The position numbers were made by a program, and so were the translations under genes. The notes beneath the pieces were generated by a model that searched no databases, was not told the origin of the DNA, and saw nothing but the letters and a program-made list of their open reading frames with translations. A stretch of 64,000 nt of DNA from Dyadobacter sp. CY356 (GTDB taxonomy: Bacteria > Bacteroidota > Bacteroidia > Cytophagales > Spirosomataceae), in contig NZ_JAJTSZ010000001.1 of assembly GCF_021440195.1 (NCBI RefSeq), forward strand, positions 558,001-622,000, in the 5' to 3' direction. Every line of letters starts with the position of its first letter. Position 1 is the first letter of the stretch. Of the stretch, positions 59,291-64,000 are shown piece by piece.

Positions 59291-60316
59291 TTAAGCCTCA
59301 ACCGAATTAATTTCCTGCACAGTTTGCGAGAAAAGCTGATACGACTTAATTCTTGCCTGATGATCAAAGATATGTGAAGTTGCCATTACTTCATCGACCT
59401 GCGTTTTTTCAAAGAATGTTGTCAGTTTGTTTTTTAGTTTTTCAGGTCCGCCGATGAAAGAATATGCAAGCATTTGATTGACGGCATGTTCTTCCTGGAA
59501 ATTCCAGATATCATCCATACTATCAACCGGTGGCTGTAAAAGTTTACGATTCCCACTGATAACACCCAGAAAAAATTGAAGTATCGAAGTAGATAATTTG
59601 TCCGCTTCTGCATCCGTATCAGCCGCGATGACATTGACGCAAGCCATAACATAAGGCTTGTCAAGATAAATTGACGGACGGAAATTTTTTCTATATAATG
59701 CGATGGCTTCCAGGAAATAAGCCGGCGCGAAATGACTGGCAAAAGTATAAGGTAAACCCATGGCGGCTGCTACACGTGCACTATCCGTGCTTGACCCTAA
59801 AATCCAGATCGGCACCTCTAAACCATCACCAGGAATTGCCCGGATTTTCCCGTTTTTATTATTTTTCGAAAAAAGTGTTTGCAGCGTTTCAATATCACTT
59901 GGGAAGTTGTGAACGGCGTTGAAGTTTTCACCTCTGATTGCCCTGGCTGTCATCTGATCCGTTCCCGGAGCACGGCCCAAACCCAGATCAATTCTATCCG
60001 GATATAAAGAAGCCAGAGTACCAAACTGTTCTGCCACCACAAGCGGCGCATGATTTGGCAACATAATTCCACCTGAGCCCACACGGATAGTAGAAGTTCC
60101 GCCGGCAATGTATCCAATAAGTACTGCCGTTGCAGAACTTGCAACGCTGATCATATTGTGATGTTCTGCCAGCCAGTAACGTGTGTAACCAAGATTTTCA
60201 GCTTCTTGTGCTAATTCCAGACTTGTTTTGAATGTATCTGCCGGCGTTTTTCCTTCGATAACTGCCGCAAGATCAAGTACAGAATATGCTATATTTTTTA
60301 TTTCTTTTGTTTCCAT
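59291..60316 (-). CDS. LLM class flavin-dependent oxidoreductase
   Basis: A 341-residue luciferase-like TIM-barrel protein that should use FMN from a partner reductase or F420. Seen: [79 protein letters not shown] and [20 protein letters not shown], the pattern of the YhbW/LuxA-related LLM group (MsnO8-type). The ATG at 60316 is chosen because the upstream extension ([13 protein letters not shown]) is not part of the family fold. Monocistronic; the substrate is unknown. Confidence 0.9.
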   Translation of the reverse strand: METKEIKNIAYSVLDLAAVIEGKTPADTFKTSLELAQEAENLGYTRYWLAEHHNMISVASSATAVLIGYIAGGTSTIRVGSGGIMLPNHAPLVVAEQFGTLASLYPDRIDLGLGRAPGTDQMTARAIRGENFNAVHNFPSDIETLQTLFSKNNKNGKIRAIPGDGLEVPIWILGSSTDSARVAAAMGLPYTFASHFAPAYFLEAIALYRKNFRPSIYLDKPYVMACVNVIAADTDAEADKLSTSILQFFLGVISGNRKLLQPPVDSMDDIWNFQEEHAVNQMLAYSFIGGPEKLKNKLTTFFEKTQVDEVMATSHIFDHQARIKSYQLFSQTVQEINSVEA

Positions 60317-60523
60317 GGATAAGCCTTTTTTATTTTTTAAAAGTCTACGAAAGACATTCATAATCTGTTGATTGAGTCAGTAAGTAACTAAATGTTACAT
60401 GTTGTAAACTCATAACTTACATGATTTCACAAAATAAAAACGGGTATAGTTGAATAATCGTTCCAAAATTATTTGTCAATTTAAAAAAAGCAAAAAAAGT
60501 TTGTTTGAAGGAAAATAAATTAC

Positions 60524-61210
60524 CTAATGAAATGAAAAGACAAGCCGAATTCCGGGGACTGGTTGTTTAACCAATGGCTGACTCATTTTGGGTTCAACCC
60601 GAAAACTGATGTCATCAGAAATATCAAAAGTTTTTAAATGTGCAGCCACATTAGCCTCTATAATGGCAAGCACGTAAATTGCAGCTGTGACGACAACAGA
60701 TGTTTCAAAATATCGTCGATATTCGTCCTTCACTTTTTGCACCTGATTAATATTGTAAAGCCTCGCTGCATTACGTTCACCGTTTAAAATTCCTCCTCTG
60801 TAAAATACCGGCAACTTGGAATCAGCGTTGAGGCCGTCTTTTAATTGACCATAACTACTGCTATCCGTATGGCTAAAATCGTGAAATGACAGATACCCCG
60901 CAAGAAAATCTTTATAGCGGACTCTCCAATAAATGGCTGTCCATGTGCCACCAGCCAAAGCTGCCAAAACCAGTGGGACTTTCCAATAATCGCGATTGTA
61001 GATTTGTCCGCCAGATGGAAAAATCGCTGCAAAAATTGCTGCTTTTTTGGGGACCGGCGTAAATTTTAATTTGTGTTTTTTGGAAGAATCAGATACTGAG
61101 AAACTGGCTGAAAGCCCGGTGTTTTTATTTTCAACACGCTCTTTTAGACCCTGCGCAAACAGATAATTGGATACCTGTAATAGTATCCATAGCAAAACAT
61201 ACTTTTTCAT
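60524..61210 (-). CDS. DUF5683 domain protein
   Basis: A 228-residue exported envelope protein (signal about 1-20, ending FAQ). FTPVPKKAAIFAAIFPSGGQ, YNRDYWKVPLVLAALAGGTW, YRRYFETSVVVTAAIYVLAI and VAAHLKTFDISDDIS match DUF5683, a Bacteroidota-specific domain with two or three membrane-like segments. Its role is unknown, but it is often found as a conserved cell-envelope gene. The ATG at 61210 begins the signal; the upstream 33 residues are not supported. Confidence 0.88.
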   Translation of the reverse strand: MKKYVLLWILLQVSNYLFAQGLKERVENKNTGLSASFSVSDSSKKHKLKFTPVPKKAAIFAAIFPSGGQIYNRDYWKVPLVLAALAGGTWTAIYWRVRYKDFLAGYLSFHDFSHTDSSSYGQLKDGLNADSKLPVFYRGGILNGERNAARLYNINQVQKVKDEYRRYFETSVVVTAAIYVLAIIEANVAAHLKTFDISDDISFRVEPKMSQPLVKQPVPGIRLVFSFH

Positions 61211-61404
61211 AACGGCTAATAATTTGAGTTTATCAAAACAATATTTGACAAAAGGGGATTTCTGTTTTCCTTTTGTTTGCGCTAAATGTAGCAATAGTGT
61301 TTTGCTCAAATATTCAATTTACAGCCTTTTAACTTTATTTATGAGAATGATATGGATGGAGAGGAGCCATACGATTTTTGGGAAGGCAGAATTTATCAGA
61401 ATAA

Positions 61405-62121
61405 TCACGACGAAAATCCCAATTGTTTAAAAAATAAATCTCTGTAATTTCCACCAATCGGTATTTCGATATTATTTATAAAAACACGGTTTCCTTCAAT
61501 GTGATCAATTTTTGCCTTATTAATTATGAACGAGCGATGGATACGTAGAAAAAGCGACTTTGGAAGTAATTCTTCAATGGTTGAAAAAGTCATAGCGGGC
61601 ATCAGGGTGTATTGCGCTGTTACGATTTTTGTATAATTTCCATTAGCTTCTGCATAAAGCAGATCTGAATAAAGGATTTTGAAGATTTTTCCATCCGTTT
61701 TCACGAAAATGAAATCCTCAGTTTTTACATCATTATTTTCAGAAATTGGCACTGACTGATTTTGTAATTTTTCTGTGGCTTTGTCAACTGCAATAATAAA
61801 ACGTTCCAGGGAAAATGGTTTCAACAGATAATCACAGGCGGAAAGGTCAAACGCATCCAGGGCATATTCTTTGTAAGCCGTTGTGAAAATTACCTGCGGC
61901 GGATTTTTTAATGTTTTTAAAAATGATATACCATCCATAATCGGCATGTTGATATCCAGAAATAAAATATCAACTTTTTGCTTATGAAGTATTGTTTTTG
62001 CTTCTAATGCATTTCCACTTGCTGCCACAATGTTCAGATAAGGCAAATGCCCGCAATAGGTTTTTATAATATCCCTTGCAATAGGCTCATCATCTACGAT
62101 CAGGCAATTGAAAATAGTCAT
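61405..62121 (-). CDS. LytTR-family response regulator
   Basis: A 238-residue regulator. Receiver Asp in ILFLDINMPIMDGISF, TTAYKEYALDAF and YLLKPFSLERF close the receiver domain; the LytTR part (about 135-235) has FVKTDGKIFKILYSDLLYAE and LFLRIHRSFIINKAKIDHIE. It follows its kinase after a 63-nt gap, unlike the overlapping pairs at 38 and 42 kb. The cognate target is unknown; an outer-membrane receptor gene diverges from the kinase. Confidence 0.95.
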   Translation of the reverse strand: MTIFNCLIVDDEPIARDIIKTYCGHLPYLNIVAASGNALEAKTILHKQKVDILFLDINMPIMDGISFLKTLKNPPQVIFTTAYKEYALDAFDLSACDYLLKPFSLERFIIAVDKATEKLQNQSVPISENNDVKTEDFIFVKTDGKIFKILYSDLLYAEANGNYTKIVTAQYTLMPAMTFSTIEELLPKSLFLRIHRSFIINKAKIDHIEGNRVFINNIEIPIGGNYRDLFFKQLGFSS

Positions 62122-62184
62122 TGGTGTCGGCTTTTAGCTGTTAGGTTCTGGCGATTACTTTTTAAGTAAAGCGTACTAGTTGGG

Positions 62185-63228
62185 TTATTTCATTTTTAAA
62201 CGCAGGTTGACGTTATACGTTCTTTCATCTTCTTCAATATTAAGTTCGGCTTCGTTTGGGTATAAAAGCTGGAGTCTTTTTCTGACATTAACCAGTCCAA
62301 ATCCGCTGTTTTTATTGATTGTTGATACCTCCTCGACTGCGTTTTTATTGTGAGAATTTTTAATGGAAAACAGAATATAATTACTCCATGTCTTTAAGGA
62401 AATCTCAATAAAGATATTCTCTTCCGCAGTGTTTTTCGAATGTTTGAAGGCATTTTCAATAAAAACAATCAGAAGCATCGGAGCGATTCTGATGTTAGTA
62501 TTATCAATTTTTTCTATATCACCTTTTAATATCAACCTGTCGCCAATACGAATTTTTTCAAATTCAATATAATTGTCAATATAGGCCAGCTCTTCTTTTA
62601 AAGGCACAAAACTCTGGTTTGATTCATATACCGAATAGCGTAACAAATCTGACAAACGAAGCAACAGAGGTGGTATTTTTTCGTGCTGGGTAATAGACAG
62701 ACCATACAAATTGTTCAGTGTATTAAACAGAAAATGAGGACTTAACTGCGACTGTAAAAGATGCAATTCACTTTGACTATTGGCCGCAGAAGTCTGCGCT
62801 TCTTTCAATTCATTCTGGGTCATGAATCGAATAAATTTTATCAGAATTCCCGTTAATACACTTACTGCAATAAACGGAATCCAGTACATAAGCAGATTTA
62901 GCGCGGGATGATCCGCAAATGGGTAATCTGCGTGATAAAAAATCCAGACGATATTCGTAACGATCAGTATAAAAATTGCGATCAAATGCCAGTTTGAGAC
63001 TTTTTTGATTTCTGTCATCAATATTTCTGCACAATACCGGCCCAGAAAAACGCCCACCAGAAAACAGCCGGTTGCCGCTGCTGCAATCGCCTCATCTTCA
63101 TTCATATGCATCGCATTAATAAAGGCATCTATGGCCAGAAAGAGCGGGACAGAAACAATCGCGGAAAGCACAAAATAGGCAATGTTCCGAACCAGCTCTT
63201 TGTCATTATTGACTTTTGAATTTTTCAT
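62185..63228 (-). CDS. LytS-type sensor histidine kinase
   Basis: A 347-residue kinase with four membrane helices (about 14-36, 45-62, 78-98, 110-135), the H-box LSPHFLFNTLNNLYGLS and a C-terminal ATPase domain (APMLLIVFIENAFKHSKNTA, NSGFGLVNVRKRLQLLYPNE). No extra sensor domain is seen. It heads the pair with the LytTR gene downstream and diverges from the receptor gene starting at 63474, so that gene is a possible target. Confidence 0.95.
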   Translation of the reverse strand: MKNSKVNNDKELVRNIAYFVLSAIVSVPLFLAIDAFINAMHMNEDEAIAAAATGCFLVGVFLGRYCAEILMTEIKKVSNWHLIAIFILIVTNIVWIFYHADYPFADHPALNLLMYWIPFIAVSVLTGILIKFIRFMTQNELKEAQTSAANSQSELHLLQSQLSPHFLFNTLNNLYGLSITQHEKIPPLLLRLSDLLRYSVYESNQSFVPLKEELAYIDNYIEFEKIRIGDRLILKGDIEKIDNTNIRIAPMLLIVFIENAFKHSKNTAEENIFIEISLKTWSNYILFSIKNSHNKNAVEEVSTINKNSGFGLVNVRKRLQLLYPNEAELNIEEDERTYNVNLRLKMK

Positions 63229-63473
63229 ATTTGTGTATTTGCCTCAGTTTAAAACTTGTTGCAAAACTGTAATCAATAATTAAATCCGGTAAATAAATCT
63301 GGTGAAACGCCGGGAATCAATGACAGAAAGTTAATCTGAATGGTCAAAATACTTTGTCACGTCAAAATCATATTCTGTCAGTGATTTGGGAAGTTACAAC
63401 ACAATTATTTCATCTGGCAAGTGGTGTATTCAATATTTGCTTATCACGATTGAAAAACACAAATCACTTGGCC

Positions 63474-64000
63474 ATGAAAACAATTAACACATTACTCCTT
63501 ATTCTTTTTTTGACAAATTTTGCGCTGGCGCAAACCGGCAAAACCATTTCCGGGACAATTAAAGATACCAAAAATGAAGTGCTCCCCGGCACAACGGTAC
63601 GGTTATTAAAAGCCGCTGATTCGATTATGGTTCAGGGAGAAATTACGGACGCCAACGGAAAATTTCATTTTATAAATCTGGAAAATAACATTTATCTGCT
63701 CTCAATAACGGCTGTTGCTCAAAAGCCATTTACGAGCATTCCGCTGACGATTGATAGTTCGCATAGTAATATTTTACTGCCTGTCATTATTCTGCTCCCC
63801 GCCAAAAGTGTTGAATTAAATGAGGTGACTGTCAAGGCAAAAAAGCCGCTGATGGTGCAGGAAATTGATAAAACAACGATTAATGTAGAAGCCATGATCA
63901 GCAGTGCAACGAGCAACACACTGGAAGTTCTGGAAAAAACGCCTGGTGTTTCGGTGAATAGTAATGGGGATATTAGTCTGAACGGGAGAAGTGGTGTACT
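63474..64000 (+). CDS. Outer-membrane beta-barrel/TonB-receptor-like protein (partial, 5' end)
   Basis: The frame starts at ATG 63474 and runs off the window after 175 codons. A signal peptide (about 1-20, ending ALAQ), a carboxypeptidase-regulatory-like domain (about 24-100; ISGTIKDTKNEVLPGTTVRL and ITDANGKFHFINL) and the start of a plug domain (NEVTVKAKKPLMVQEIDKTT, LEKTPGVSVNSNGDISLNGR) fit the TonB-dependent/OMP_b-brl_3 receptors of Bacteroidota. It lacks an STN domain, so signalling through FecR is unlikely. It diverges from the LytS gene across 245 nt. Confidence 0.85.
   Translation, partial: MKTINTLLLILFLTNFALAQTGKTISGTIKDTKNEVLPGTTVRLLKAADSIMVQGEITDANGKFHFINLENNIYLLSITAVAQKPFTSIPLTIDSSHSNILLPVIILLPAKSVELNEVTVKAKKPLMVQEIDKTTINVEAMISSATSNTLEVLEKTPGVSVNSNGDISLNGRSGV

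Noticed and set aside
1-64000. Insertion sequences, integrases, prophage or plasmid origin
   Set aside because: I found no transposase, integrase, phage structural or replication-initiation protein and no flanking direct repeats.

Overview
The window looks like chromosomal DNA of a member of the Bacteroidota, most likely order Cytophagales and close to Dyadobacter (Spirosomaceae). The signs are SusC/SusD pairs, FecI/FecR-type sigma/anti-sigma control of TonB-dependent receptors, LytS/LytTR two-component pairs, 7TMR-DISM sensors, many lipoproteins, DUF5683 and DUF3072 proteins, and promoters of the TTTG-N19/20-TAnnTTTG type. The genus is an inference from protein style, not from a marker gene.

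Layout. 1-9994: the end of a fecR gene and a polysaccharide-utilization locus (SusC, SusD, two IPT/TIG surface glycan-binding lipoproteins, one clan GH-A-like lipoprotein hydrolase). 10213-14274: a small membrane protein, then on the minus strand a TAT-exported sugar isomerase-like protein and a large sorbosone/glucose dehydrogenase-PKD-cytochrome c protein. 14386-19319 (minus): ECF sigma, FecR and a FecA-type TonB receptor. Diverging from them, 19600-24996 (plus): a CX9CX3C protein, a di-haem MauG/MbnH-like enzyme, an MbnP-like protein, a second di-haem enzyme, a second CX9CX3C protein, a coiled-coil lipoprotein and a SCO protein. Together these resemble the regulatory, uptake and MbnP/MbnH part of a methanobactin operon without the biosynthesis genes. 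25316-32473: PfkB kinase, L,D-transpeptidase coupled to a membrane-anchored HTH protein, two secreted carbohydrate-related proteins and an SDR.

32474-33026 is a gene-free stretch that holds, on the minus strand, a 162-nt tRNA-like RNA with an Asp-type GUC anticodon and a variable region of about 93 nt, followed by its own terminator. 33027-36867: Lrp and PadR regulators, a TonB with an unusual cytoplasmic prefix, a DnaQ-like exonuclease, a small lipoprotein, tRNA-Ala(GGC) and a YkgJ-like protein. 36936-43144: a truncated AraC regulator, two LytS/LytTR pairs and an Ogt/AlkA-type alkylation-repair pair. 43163-45414: a haem protein with P460 domain, a DUF1223 protein and a haem-less P460-like lipoprotein, apparently one operon with the second LytS/LytTR pair. 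45739-53918: Ohr, a stand-alone RluA N-terminal domain, a 7TMR-DISM/LuxR sensor, a DPP-IV peptidase and small proteins. 54176-58279: a cupredoxin-dehydrogenase-HEAT protein and an FG-GAP protein. 58351-64000: a zincless Fpg/Nei-like glycosylase, an LLM flavin oxidoreductase, a DUF5683 protein, a third LytS/LytTR pair and the start of an outer-membrane receptor that runs off the window.

Common themes are TonB-dependent import (three receptors and one TonB), copper and haem redox proteins in the cell envelope, and membrane-linked regulation. The two fecR-receptor junctions carry matching leader elements (A-run, TCGGA/TCCGA hairpin, TAACCTCAA box, GTATGAAA), which suggests a shared post-transcriptional control element.
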